DNA of 57,446 nt from Leptobacterium sp964389205. Lineage in GTDB: Bacteria > Bacteroidota > Bacteroidia > Flavobacteriales > Flavobacteriaceae. The stretch lies in contig CAYMDH010000020.1 in the NCBI GenBank assembly GCA_964389205.1, positions 1 to 57,446 of the forward strand. Direction: 5' to 3'. The position numbers and the translations under genes are program-made. The stretch's first letter is position 1. Each line of letters begins with the position of its first letter. The notes under the pieces were generated by a model. The model saw only the letters and a list, made by a program, of their open reading frames with translations, did not search any database and had not been told where the DNA came from. Shown one piece after another: positions 7,712 to 14,013 of the stretch.

Positions 7712-7748
7712 AAAAAACGCTTGAACTGCCATATTCAGGCGTTTTTTT
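7712..7748 (+). terminator. Intrinsic terminator after first structural block
   Basis: AAAAAACGCTTGAA (7712-7725) pairs with TTCAGGCGTTTTTT (7734-7747) across an 8-base loop, with one G-U pair, and is followed by a T run. The symmetrical A and T runs allow termination in both directions. Confidence 0.75.
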
Positions 7749-7761
7749 TAAAATTCAAATT

Positions 7762-8118
7762 ATGAAAGACATTTTTTATATATTAGGCATTATTTTACTT
7801 TTTCTTTTTTGTAAAAAAAAGACAGGTACCTCAACTTTAGATTTAGATTTAGATGATTTTAAGCATCCTGTTGACCCTGTTGATGATTCTTTTTTAGATA
7901 AAATCCCATTTGGTGACCCAATAAAACCGCCTCCATTTAATGGTAATGGAGTTTCGAGATTAGACCCTAATAAAGATGTCCGTCTTGGTCTTGGTCTTCC
8001 TCCTAGTGGTATTTTTGTTTCTGAGGTTTCAGAATTTGAACAAAGAAGAACTGATACAGGTTTACACTCTTTGTCAGCTTTTCAAAGTTCACCTAATCCA
8101 TCATTTAATATTTTTTAA
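7762..8118 (+). CDS. Membrane-anchored phage protein with Asp/Pro-rich tail (118 aa)
   Basis: Begins 14 bases after the terminator. Residues 4-16 (IFYILGIILLFLF) form one membrane span followed by CKKK, which could be a weak lipobox. The rest is a disordered, acidic and proline-rich tail (DLDLDDFKHPVDPVDD; IKPPPFNGNG). It looks like a virion membrane protein with an extended soluble tail. Function unknown. Confidence 0.5.
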   Translation: MKDIFYILGIILLFLFCKKKTGTSTLDLDLDDFKHPVDPVDDSFLDKIPFGDPIKPPPFNGNGVSRLDPNKDVRLGLGLPPSGIFVSEVSEFEQRRTDTGLHSLSAFQSSPNPSFNIF

Positions 8119-8119
8119 T

Positions 8120-8560
8120 ATGCTTCCTATTTTACCTATAAATAAGAAACGTTTAAATCCTTTTTTAATATTAGGTTTTCTGTTTTTTCTGTATTTTCTT
8201 ATTAAATCTTTTTTTAAAGAAAAACTTCATTCTTTAAAATTAGAAAAAGACTCGATACAGTCTAATTTAACAGATACTCAAGCTGCTGCTAAAAGTATAG
8301 CTTTATTTGGTGCAATGGATAGGGTTTTTGGCACAACTGAAAGAGTCATATATGAAGAACTTACTGATATAAATAAATTCGATTATGCTAAAATTTCAAA
8401 ACATTTTGGTTTAAAGCCATATAATCAAATTACTGGTAATTCATCCATATCTATACTTGATAAAAAATTAGATTTAACTGGTTGGCTTTCTAGTGAATTA
8501 AACTCAGATGAAAAAGACAAGGTTAATTCCTTACTAGATAGTGGCTTTGTTCTTTTTTAG
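8120..8560 (+). CDS. Single-span phage membrane protein with soluble C-terminal domain (146 aa)
   Basis: The frame is open upstream to 7976, but that part overlaps the preceding gene. ATG 8120, one base after the previous stop, is the sensible start. The N-terminus MLPILPINKKRLNPF is followed by a strong span (LILGFLFFLYFLIKSFF), a coiled-coil stretch, and a folded tail with FDYAKISKHFGLKPYNQITG. Topology suggests a virion membrane component or one acting in the envelope. No family is recognised. Confidence 0.55.
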   Translation: MLPILPINKKRLNPFLILGFLFFLYFLIKSFFKEKLHSLKLEKDSIQSNLTDTQAAAKSIALFGAMDRVFGTTERVIYEELTDINKFDYAKISKHFGLKPYNQITGNSSISILDKKLDLTGWLSSELNSDEKDKVNSLLDSGFVLF

Positions 8561-8761
8561 CTCTTTTAATTGTGAGGTTATGTTATTTAATTTTTTATTT
8601 AAACTATACCGTCTTATTTCTCCTTTTACAGTGAAAATAAGCATGATTATTAAGGCTCCTATTATTGTTGTTGTATTAGATTCTATTTGTATTTGATGAA
8701 TATAATCTACTTTTTCAGTTAATAGATTTAATTTTTCAATAATCTCACTTGACTTAAACAT
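8534..8761 (-). CDS. Minus-strand membrane protein with flanking coiled coils (75 aa)
   Basis: This occupies the only sizeable gap (8561-8797) in the plus-strand gene chain. Starting at the ATG complementary to 8759-8761 it begins MFKSSEIIEKLNLLTEK and forms a coiled coil. A clean membrane span follows (TTIIGALIIMLIFTV), then a basic second coiled coil (LNKKLNNITSQLKELKKNK). An in-frame ATG at 8797 gives a longer version. Its 3' end overlaps the convergent plus-strand gene by 27 bases. It would be the only minus-strand gene of the element, possibly expressed in lysogeny. Confidence 0.45.
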   Translation of the reverse strand: MFKSSEIIEKLNLLTEKVDYIHQIQIESNTTTIIGALIIMLIFTVKGEIRRYSLNKKLNNITSQLKELKKNKATI

Positions 8762-8797
8762 AATATAAATTTTTAGATAAATATAAAACAAAAACAA

Positions 8798-9046
8798 ATG
8801 TCAGAAGAAAAAAAAGAAAATTCATTAAAAACACCAAATTTTGATTTATCTGGTTTTGGTTTTGGTAAGCTTTTTTTACTGATTTCAGTTCTTTTTTTAT
8901 TAGTGTTAATTATTTTAATATCTGCTATAATAACTAGTCCTTTTTTGACTATTGCATATTTTATTAATTCTCATTTTAGTCATAAGAAATACAAATTTAA
9001 AGTATCAAAAAAGATAGAGTTTGAAAAACAGAAAAATATCATATAA
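8798..9046 (+). CDS. Small phage membrane protein (82 aa)
   Basis: After a polar N-terminus (MSEEKKENSLKTPNFDLSGF) there is a long hydrophobic region (LFLLISVLFLLVLIILISAI) continuing into ITSPFLTIAYFI, enough for one long or two short spans, then a basic tail. It overlaps the peptidase gene start by 26 bases. Its location directly before the lysis genes suggests an envelope role such as spanin- or holin-like activity, or a virion membrane protein. Confidence 0.5.
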   Translation: MSEEKKENSLKTPNFDLSGFGFGKLFLLISVLFLLVLIILISAIITSPFLTIAYFINSHFSHKKYKFKVSKKIEFEKQKNII

Positions 9047-9521
9047 AATATTAATCCCTTTAATTATAGCTCTTTTTTATACTATGAAAACAAAAGGAAA
9101 ATCAAGTTTAACGAAAACTAATACAATTAGACCTGACGACGATTTCGGTTCTGGTTTATTTGGTGCAAGTAGAGGTACAAGAATTCATAATGGCTTAGAC
9201 TTTTTCGCTGAGGTCGGAGAAGCTGTTTATGCTCCTTTTGATATGGAGCTTAAAAGACATGGTGTTCCTTATGAAATTTCTAGAGGTTTGACTCTCCAAG
9301 AATATAAAGGACTTGGCATTTATTCTGATTATTTAGTAAAAGTTTTATATGTAAAAAATACTGATCCTATAGGGACAATTTATAACAAAGGTGAAGTTTT
9401 TGCATATGTACAAGATGTTTCAGAATATCACTCTACAGCAGAGAAACACATGAACAATCATGCTCATGTAGAGATTTATAAAAATGGAAAATTGATTGAC
9501 CCCCAAACTGTTTTATTATGA
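9021..9521 (+). CDS. M23-type peptidoglycan peptidase with N-terminal anchor (166 aa)
   Basis: Contains the M23/LAS zinc motif pair: H56-x3-D60 in RIHNGLDFF and HxH at 147/149 in NHAHVEIY. It should cleave peptide cross-links of the host wall, either at lysis or as a virion enzyme at entry. TTG 9021 is used because it adds a hydrophobic signal or anchor (YKILIPLIIALFY). ATG 9084 would give a cytosolic 145-residue version. It is shorter than host M23 enzymes and lacks LysM or coiled-coil regions, as expected of a phage enzyme. Confidence 0.7.
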   Translation: MKNRKISYKILIPLIIALFYTMKTKGKSSLTKTNTIRPDDDFGSGLFGASRGTRIHNGLDFFAEVGEAVYAPFDMELKRHGVPYEISRGLTLQEYKGLGIYSDYLVKVLYVKNTDPIGTIYNKGEVFAYVQDVSEYHSTAEKHMNNHAHVEIYKNGKLIDPQTVLL

Positions 9522-9688
9522 AACCTTTTTTTATTGATATGCTTAGAGTTTATGCTGCTGGAGTTTCTAGCTTTTTATTTTATTTTTATGAATGGTTAAA
9601 TGAATCATTAACTTTTTTGTTATTGGTTCTAACTGTAATATATACAGCTTTTAAAGCTGCTAAGGCTTACAAGGATTTAAAGAAGTAG
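9518..9688 (+). CDS. Two-span small membrane protein, holin-like (56 aa)
   Basis: ATG at 9518 overlaps the peptidase stop as ATGA, so it is translationally coupled. Two hydrophobic segments (YAAGVSSFLFYFY and SLTFLLLVLTVIYTAF) are separated by EWLNE, and the C-terminus is basic (KAAKAYKDLKK). Two-span proteins of this size next to a peptidase are typical class II holins or holin regulators. No direct family match can be claimed. Confidence 0.5.
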   Translation: MKPFFIDMLRVYAAGVSSFLFYFYEWLNESLTFLLLVLTVIYTAFKAAKAYKDLKK

Positions 9689-9690
9689 TT

Positions 9691-9771
9691 ATGAAAACAG
9701 ATACCCGCAGATTATTAGAGTTAGTTGCATTGCTTCTAACAGTTTACTTAACATTATCAAAACCAAAGTAA
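9691..9771 (+). CDS. Micro-protein with one membrane span (26 aa)
   Basis: ATG 9691 starts two bases after the previous stop. The TAA at 9769-9771 overlaps the next ATG (TAATG). The product has a basic head (MKTDTRRLLE) and a hydrophobic helix (LVALLLTVYLTL). Coupling on both sides and its location within the lysis block argue that it is translated. It could be an antiholin or small spanin, but this is speculative. Confidence 0.4.
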   Translation: MKTDTRRLLELVALLLTVYLTLSKPK

Positions 9772-10184
9772 TGAAAAAAATATTGCAATGGCTTTCAGGT
9801 TCTTTCTTTAACGATGTTAAAGGAGTTTTGGATGAAGTTATAACAACTAAAGAAGAAAAAGAACTTATTAAGTTAAAGTTAATGGAGCTTATATTGACTC
9901 ATACAAATAAATCAGATGAGTTAAGAGCTGGAATAATAGAGGTGGAAGCAAAGGGCAATTGGCTACAGAGATCGTGGAGACCAATTTTAATGTTGGCTTT
10001 CGGTTCTGTTGTTTTATTTCATTATTTCTTATATCCAACTATTAGAGCTTTTAGTCCAGAATTACCAGACTTAGCACCATTAGTTCCTGACTTTTGGAAC
10101 TTGTTAAGTATAGGTATTGGTGGTTATGTTGTTGGTCGTTCTATTGAGAAGATAGTACCAAATCTTAAAATAAATTCAAAGTAA
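9771..10184 (+). CDS. Holin of the 3TM (GTA-type) family (137 aa)
   Basis: The N-terminal amphipathic coiled coil (VLDEVITTKEEKELIKLKLM) and the signature GNWLQRSWRPILMLAFGSVV, followed by further spans (LFHYFLYPTIRAF; LLSIGIGGYVVGRSIEK), match the 3TM holin group found in gene-transfer agents and many phages. It should permeabilise the inner membrane so that the peptidase reaches the wall. Its TAATG overlap with both neighbours places it in the lysis operon with genes 9021-9771. Confidence 0.7.
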   Translation: MKKILQWLSGSFFNDVKGVLDEVITTKEEKELIKLKLMELILTHTNKSDELRAGIIEVEAKGNWLQRSWRPILMLAFGSVVLFHYFLYPTIRAFSPELPDLAPLVPDFWNLLSIGIGGYVVGRSIEKIVPNLKINSK

Positions 10185-10852
10185 TGCATGTATATAGATC
10201 ATATAAAAGTATTGGTTCATCTATACCACAAATATCTGGTAATTTTCAGCCGTTATTTAGTCCTTCAAATAATTTAGCAATAAATTATAATGAAGATTTA
10301 ACCATATTGAATGCTACATATTCAAAGGTTGGTAATTTATGTACTATAAATGTTACCGTTGATCAAATGAATTTTAATTTTAATGCTCAACTCACTTTAC
10401 ATAATTTGCCATTTCCTTGTATTTCTAGGTCTGTGTCTCCATTAATATTACAAGGTTTTTCGAGTAATTTTTATTCTGCAACCGTTGTATCTAATATCGA
10501 GGACGATCCTATACAAGGTTTGTTTTTTCAGTATCAAAATTCTTTTGATGCTACCAATAGGACTACTTTTTTTAACGGATCGTTTGTAAATGGCTTTTTA
10601 CAGTTTTCACTTACTTATGAAACTAATGATGTTGTTATTCCAAATAATGGTTTAAACAATTTAATTCCCCAACAAGGCTACATAAAAAAATTCAATGGTA
10701 ATACTTCCACCCAACTAGAAATTAATGATACTGTTTTTTATAAGCCTGTTTTAGATGGATTAGATACTGTTGTTTTAGTTGGTCATAGATATAATGGAGG
10801 TGATCAAAACGATTATAATAATTATGAAAAAATAAACGATATAGAATTTTAA
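10184..10852 (+). CDS. Beta-rich putative virion/spike protein (222 aa)
   Basis: Starts by overlap with the holin stop. It is rich in Asn, Ser, Thr and aromatic residues with alternating strand patterns (NEDLTILNATYSKVGNLCTI; GYIKKFNGNTSTQLEIND). There is no signal peptide and no catalytic motif. Phage proteins with this composition that precede a depolymerase are usually receptor-binding or baseplate-like structural proteins. Specific function unknown. Confidence 0.5.
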   Translation: MHVYRSYKSIGSSIPQISGNFQPLFSPSNNLAINYNEDLTILNATYSKVGNLCTINVTVDQMNFNFNAQLTLHNLPFPCISRSVSPLILQGFSSNFYSATVVSNIEDDPIQGLFFQYQNSFDATNRTTFFNGSFVNGFLQFSLTYETNDVVIPNNGLNNLIPQQGYIKKFNGNTSTQLEINDTVFYKPVLDGLDTVVLVGHRYNGGDQNDYNNYEKINDIEF

Positions 10853-10855
10853 AAA

Positions 10856-12469
10856 ATGAAAACACTTATTAAATTATTTATAGTATTAACTTTTATTCCT
10901 CTTTTTTCTTATGGTCAAATACGATCTAGAAGAAATGGAAAAACTGTTATAAAACAATTAGAAAAGAAGAACACAGCCACACAAATATTAGTTAGAGATT
11001 CAATTACAGGTGAGTTGGGTTATATTAATCTTTCTGATTTTTCAAATATTTCAAATTCTGAAACTGAAAATTCGCCAGGCGAAAATGAGGTTAATTCAGA
11101 TGATGGTCTTTTTGCTTTTCCAACTGCTTATGGAGGTGGTGCAAATGCAACCGGTGGTCGTGGTGGTCAAGTAATTTACGTGTCAAATTTAAACGACTCA
11201 GGTACTGGAAGTCTAAGGGCAGCGTTACAAACTGAAGGCACAAGAACAATCGTTTTTTCTGTTGCTGGAATTATTAATTTAGCTGCTCCAATATTTGTTT
11301 TAAATCAACATGATAATTTTACATTAGCAGGGCAAACTTCTCCAGATGGCGGTATAACTATTACTGGTGATAGAATTATTCTAGACATAGGCCTTTCAAA
11401 CTTTATAATTAGATATATACGTTTTAGAGGCGGCGAAGCTGGTGATAACGATTCTTTTACAGCTATAGGCGTTTCTAATGGAATTTTTGATCATACTTCT
11501 GTTTCTTTTGGTGATGATGAAGGTTTAAGTATAACTGCTTCTTCAGGAGAAGGAACTGTAAACAATCTTACTGTTCAATATTCAATTATAGCTGAAAATA
11601 ACAGTGGAGGTGGTTTAACAGGAGGGTTACAAAACCCAGATGGTACCAACAATTATGATGGTAGTGGTAATTTAACCTACTATCATAATTTATTTTATAA
11701 TTCTAGACAAAGATTTCCAAATGTAAGCGGAAATGGTAGAGTTGACATTTTAAATAATGTCGCTTATCCTGTTACTACTAGAGCAACTAGGGGTAATGGT
11801 TCTATACAGGTATTGCAGCTTAATAATTATTATACTTATAATACTCCTATACATGATGATATATTACATCATTATTCTTTTGAAACTGGATATTCTCCAA
11901 GCATTTATGCAGATGGAAACTTATTTGTTTCACAATTTGGAGTACGAACTGGAAGTTCTTATACTTTTGAAAGTTCTTTATCTGAAATAAATACAGACAA
12001 CTTTCTTTCTTGGAAGTTTTTTATTAATGGTACTGATTCAGGTGTTTATGGAATTACAAATAGAGGTGATCAATTACCTGAAGCTTTTAGAGCTTCTACA
12101 CAATTTACCCAAATTGGTCGTCATGTTCAATTGTTAACTGCTGAAGAAATATATAACACTATACATTTAAATGTTGGGAATAACAAGAGGCTTTTATCTG
12201 ATGGATCTACCGCAGCTAACTTAGATTCTTTAGATTCTCAATGGTTGGCTGTTGTACCTACTGGCAATTTTGAAGATAGACTCAATTCTACTCAATATAT
12301 AACTCCTTCTTTTACTGGTGGTACTCCTTATGTTGATTCTGATTTAGATGGTATGTCTGATGTTTGGGAACAAGCAACTTTTAATACTTTATCTAGAGAC
12401 GGCACCGGTGATTTAGATGGAGATGGATATACAGATTTAGAAGAGTTTTTAAATTTAATTGATTTATAA
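10856..12469 (+). CDS. Secreted pectate-lyase-like beta-helix protein, putative phage depolymerase/spike (537 aa)
   Basis: Domains in order: a signal peptide (residues 1-21, ending SYGQ); a phage-structural-looking linker with TQILVRDSITGELGYINLSD (about 40-59); a right-handed beta-helix of the PL1 pectate lyase type (about 80-480) with DHTSVSFGDDEGLS and YYHNLFYNSRQRFPN; and a C-terminal tail with two calcium loops, DSDLDGMSD and DLDGDGYTD. PL1 enzymes cleave polygalacturonate or related polymers by beta-elimination. In a phage this would be a receptor-degrading spike or a moron that gives the lysogen a secreted lyase. A cleavable signal peptide is odd for a virion protein. Confidence 0.7.
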   Translation: MKTLIKLFIVLTFIPLFSYGQIRSRRNGKTVIKQLEKKNTATQILVRDSITGELGYINLSDFSNISNSETENSPGENEVNSDDGLFAFPTAYGGGANATGGRGGQVIYVSNLNDSGTGSLRAALQTEGTRTIVFSVAGIINLAAPIFVLNQHDNFTLAGQTSPDGGITITGDRIILDIGLSNFIIRYIRFRGGEAGDNDSFTAIGVSNGIFDHTSVSFGDDEGLSITASSGEGTVNNLTVQYSIIAENNSGGGLTGGLQNPDGTNNYDGSGNLTYYHNLFYNSRQRFPNVSGNGRVDILNNVAYPVTTRATRGNGSIQVLQLNNYYTYNTPIHDDILHHYSFETGYSPSIYADGNLFVSQFGVRTGSSYTFESSLSEINTDNFLSWKFFINGTDSGVYGITNRGDQLPEAFRASTQFTQIGRHVQLLTAEEIYNTIHLNVGNNKRLLSDGSTAANLDSLDSQWLAVVPTGNFEDRLNSTQYITPSFTGGTPYVDSDLDGMSDVWEQATFNTLSRDGTGDLDGDGYTDLEEFLNLIDL

Positions 12470-12480
12470 AATAAAATATT

Positions 12481-12828
12481 ATGCAATATACACTTGATTC
12501 AATAGTTCAGGTTCAACAAGCTTTAAAAGAAGGTGAATCCGGTTTTGATTACACGCCAATACCTATTTTATATACAAAGCTATCACAGATATTAGAGCTT
12601 ACACAAAGTAGTCCTAATAACATTTACTTTGGTATATTAACTGTTGGTATTGGTAATTCTTGCACTATTTATTCATCTGAAAATGATAGTTTAATAAATG
12701 TAGATGAAAATTCTCAAATTGTAGAGTTGTTTGATCATCTTGTTTTTTTAGATAACCAAGGTCAATTAATTGACAATAATAATATTAAAGCCCAATTTAG
12801 AGGCTTTGTAATAACAGCTTCAACTTAG
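12481..12828 (+). CDS. Hypothetical phage protein downstream of the lyase (115 aa)
   Basis: Last gene of the late operon, 11 bases after the lyase and followed by an intrinsic terminator. Mixed alpha/beta, soluble and acidic (LDSIVQVQQALKEGESGFD; NNIYFGILTVGIGNSCTIY). Small genes after a spike often encode assembly chaperones or head-fibre subunits. Here that is only a possibility; no family is recognised. Confidence 0.5.
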   Translation: MQYTLDSIVQVQQALKEGESGFDYTPIPILYTKLSQILELTQSSPNNIYFGILTVGIGNSCTIYSSENDSLINVDENSQIVELFDHLVFLDNQGQLIDNNNIKAQFRGFVITAST

Positions 12829-12864
12829 ATTTTTTGTTTATTTTTTTTATTATTTATTTGTTTT

Positions 12865-12891
12865 AAAGAGCCTTTTACGAGGCTCTTTTTT
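12865..12891 (+). terminator. Intrinsic terminator closing the late operon
   Basis: AAAGAGCC (12865-12872) pairs with GGCTCTTT (from 12881) around an 8-base loop, followed by a T run, 37 bases after the last late gene. Confidence 0.8.
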
Positions 12892-13031
12892 GTTACTATA
12901 CTTAAGTATCAAATCTTTTTTTTCTTTTATTAATTTACTTCTTACACACCTCTATTTTCCTAATTTTAACTACTCCTTGAAATGCACTTTTTTTTAGCGA
13001 GCGAAGCGCTGCAAGCCCCATTTTCTTACCC

Positions 13032-13055
13032 ATAATCAAAATTCATTTTGATTAT
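13032..13055. repeat. Perfect 11-bp inverted repeat with 2-nt loop
   Basis: ATAATCAAAAT (13032-13042) and ATTTTGATTAT (13045-13055) are exact reverse complements separated by TC. The short loop gives a near-cruciform site, suitable as a Rep- or regulator-binding element within the non-coding region. Confidence 0.8.
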
Positions 13056-13320
13056 GAAATGAAACAACCTTTTTAGCCATTTCATTTAGCTACTTTTTTT
13101 AGTGTTCCGAAGGATAAGCGTAAAGGAAAAATAGCTAAAAGGCTATTTGCTTTTGGAAGAGATCTCTTTTTAAAAATTCACTCTAAGCCTTTTGAATTTT
13201 AATACCTTCACAATAGTATCTTATTTTTTTTTCTCTTCTTAGAACTCATCTTTTTACCTTTAAATTGAATTCTAATTCACTTTATTTAGTAAAAACCTAT
13301 ATATTCAATATTTTAAAGAT

Positions 13321-13406
13321 TCAAGGGGTCTTCTAGTAACACCCCTTGACGTATTTCACTTGTGAAATACTTTTAACCCTTAAATAACTGAATTTCTGTT
13401 ATTTAA
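13321..13406. repeat. Three consecutive perfect stem-loops
   Basis: Stem 1: TCAAGGGGT/ACCCCTTGA (13321-13329, 13341-13349). Stem 2: GTATTTCAC/GTGAAATAC (13351-13359, 13362-13370). Stem 3: TTAAATAAC/GTTATTTAA (13380-13388, 13398-13406). Each has 9 paired bases with loops of 11, 2 and 9 bases. There is no T run after any stem, so these are not simple terminators. Serial hairpins of this kind resemble inovirus-type packaging or origin regions. Confidence 0.8.
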
Positions 13407-13492
13407 CTAAATTTCTTTTTTTTACTCAAATGTTAATAAAATGTTAAATTATTTTTGTTTGTATTTTACTAGAAATATTTTATATCTTTGAA

Positions 13493-13500
13493 TAATTCTT
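13493..13500 (+). promoter_or_regulatory. Promoter -7 element for the last prophage gene
   Basis: TATCTTTG exactly fits TAnnTTTG. A TTCTTTGACA motif follows at 13507. The 116-base leader to the next start contains the inverted repeat AATTAAAA/TTTTAATT (13540-13547, 13569-13576), a possible operator or leader hairpin. The leader length and structure suggest regulated expression of the gene at 13616. Confidence 0.55.
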
Positions 13501-13615
13501 ATTTGTTCTTTGACAGGCTGGAAAAACTACATTTTTTTGAATTAAAATTACGTCGGGAAAGATGACGGTTTTAATTATCAAACTTGAAAATCGTAATTAA
13601 TTTAAAAACTTAATT

Positions 13616-13906
13616 ATGACTAGAAAAAAAGAAATAAAAAAACTAAAGCTACTATTAATTAAAAATTCTTGGGTAGCTGTTTTATATCATTTAAATATCG
13701 CACAGGATTTTATGTCATCAGACGATATTTTGTCTTTATCTAAAAATATTCAAAAATCATTTGACGATCATCCTAAACTTAGTAACCTACATATAGAATA
13801 TTACAATGTTAGATACTCTAGTACAATAGAAATAAATCGTGTTGTATCTGACATACATGATATCATATCTCAATCTATAGCAGTTGAAATCTCTAAACGA
13901 TTTTAA
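13616..13906 (+). CDS. Separately transcribed small phage protein (96 aa), possible lysogeny gene
   Basis: It stands alone between the hairpin region and attR with its own promoter and structured leader. The N-terminus is very basic (MTRKKEIKKLKLLLIKNS). The rest is helical with alternating acidic segments (SSDDILSLSKNIQKSFDDHP; VVSDIHDIISQSIAVEISKR). There is no clear helix-turn-helix. A gene next to the attachment site with its own promoter is a candidate repressor, superinfection-exclusion or Xer-cofactor protein. I recognise no family. Confidence 0.55.
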   Translation: MTRKKEIKKLKLLLIKNSWVAVLYHLNIAQDFMSSDDILSLSKNIQKSFDDHPKLSNLHIEYYNVRYSSTIEINRVVSDIHDIISQSIAVEISKRF

Positions 13907-13925
13907 CTTTTTTTTTAAAACACAT

Positions 13926-13953
13926 TTGTACTATAATTTATATTATGTAAAAT
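13926..13953 (+). other. attR: complete dif-like XerCD site
   Basis: XerC arm TTGTACTATAA (13926-13936), centre TTTATA (13937-13942), XerD arm TTATGTAAAAT (13943-13953). The layout matches E. coli dif, whose 6-bp centre is TGTATA and whose XerD arm is TTATGTTAAAT. Because it keeps a good XerD arm, this copy is likely the functional host dif after integration. That would place the window at the replication terminus. Confidence 0.75.
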
Positions 13954-14013
13954 AGAATTTTTTAAAAGAAAAGAATATTTAAACAATACTCCTTTACGTA
14001 TAGTTTGGTACAA

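Larger units (their letters stand above)
12892..13450. other. Hairpin-rich non-coding region: candidate phage replication origin/packaging signal
   Basis: About 560 bp without a credible ORF, holding at least six inverted repeats. These include the GC-rich AGCGAGCGAAGCGCT segment near 12998, hairpins at 13032-13055 and 13129-13148, the palindrome AAGAGATCTCTT (13157-13168), and three consecutive perfect stem-loops at 13321-13406. CCTTTTTAGCCATTT (13068-13082) also pairs over distance with AAATAGCTAAAAGG (13129-13142). ssDNA phages keep their plus/minus origins and packaging signal as hairpins in one intergenic region. By analogy this is the likely Rep target. The nick site cannot be identified by eye. 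Confidence 0.6.
1305..13942 (+). mobile_element. Xer-integrated prophage of probable tailless ssDNA type (about 12.6 kb)
   Basis: The element is bounded by a perfect 16-bp direct repeat with dif architecture. It holds some 25 tightly packed, mostly plus-strand genes: small early ORFs, a rolling-circle replication initiator, a candidate coat protein, a run of small membrane proteins, a peptidase/holin lysis block, a beta-helix spike and a structured non-coding region. No integrase, terminase, portal, tail or Zot-type ATPase was found. Size, one-strand layout, the Rep and the hairpin region suggest an icosahedral ssDNA phage comparable to FLiP (Finnlakeviridae) or other small flavobacterial ssDNA phages, integrated by host XerCD. 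Homology to those phages is inferred and not demonstrated. Confidence 0.8.

Noticed and set aside
7976..8119. Upstream extension of the 8120-8560 gene
   Set aside because: It overlaps the preceding coding sequence completely; the ATG at 8120 right after that stop is the better start.
13321..13406. CRISPR repeats
   Set aside because: The units are three different inverted repeats with no shared repeat sequence and no regular spacers.
13507..13530. Riboswitch in the leader of the 13616 gene
   Set aside because: Only a simple inverted repeat is visible; no known riboswitch consensus could be recognised.
1305..13942. Filamentous inovirus (CTXphi-like) identity for the prophage
   Set aside because: The dif integration and G2P/X-like Rep fit, but no Zot/pI ATPase and no short major coat protein with signal peptide plus adsorption protein were found. 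A holin and peptidase lysis block is present, which inoviruses do not need.
1305..13942. Tailed-phage remnant or conjugative element
   Set aside because: No terminase, portal, tail tube, tape measure, relaxase with MOB motifs, Tra genes or integrase were recognised.
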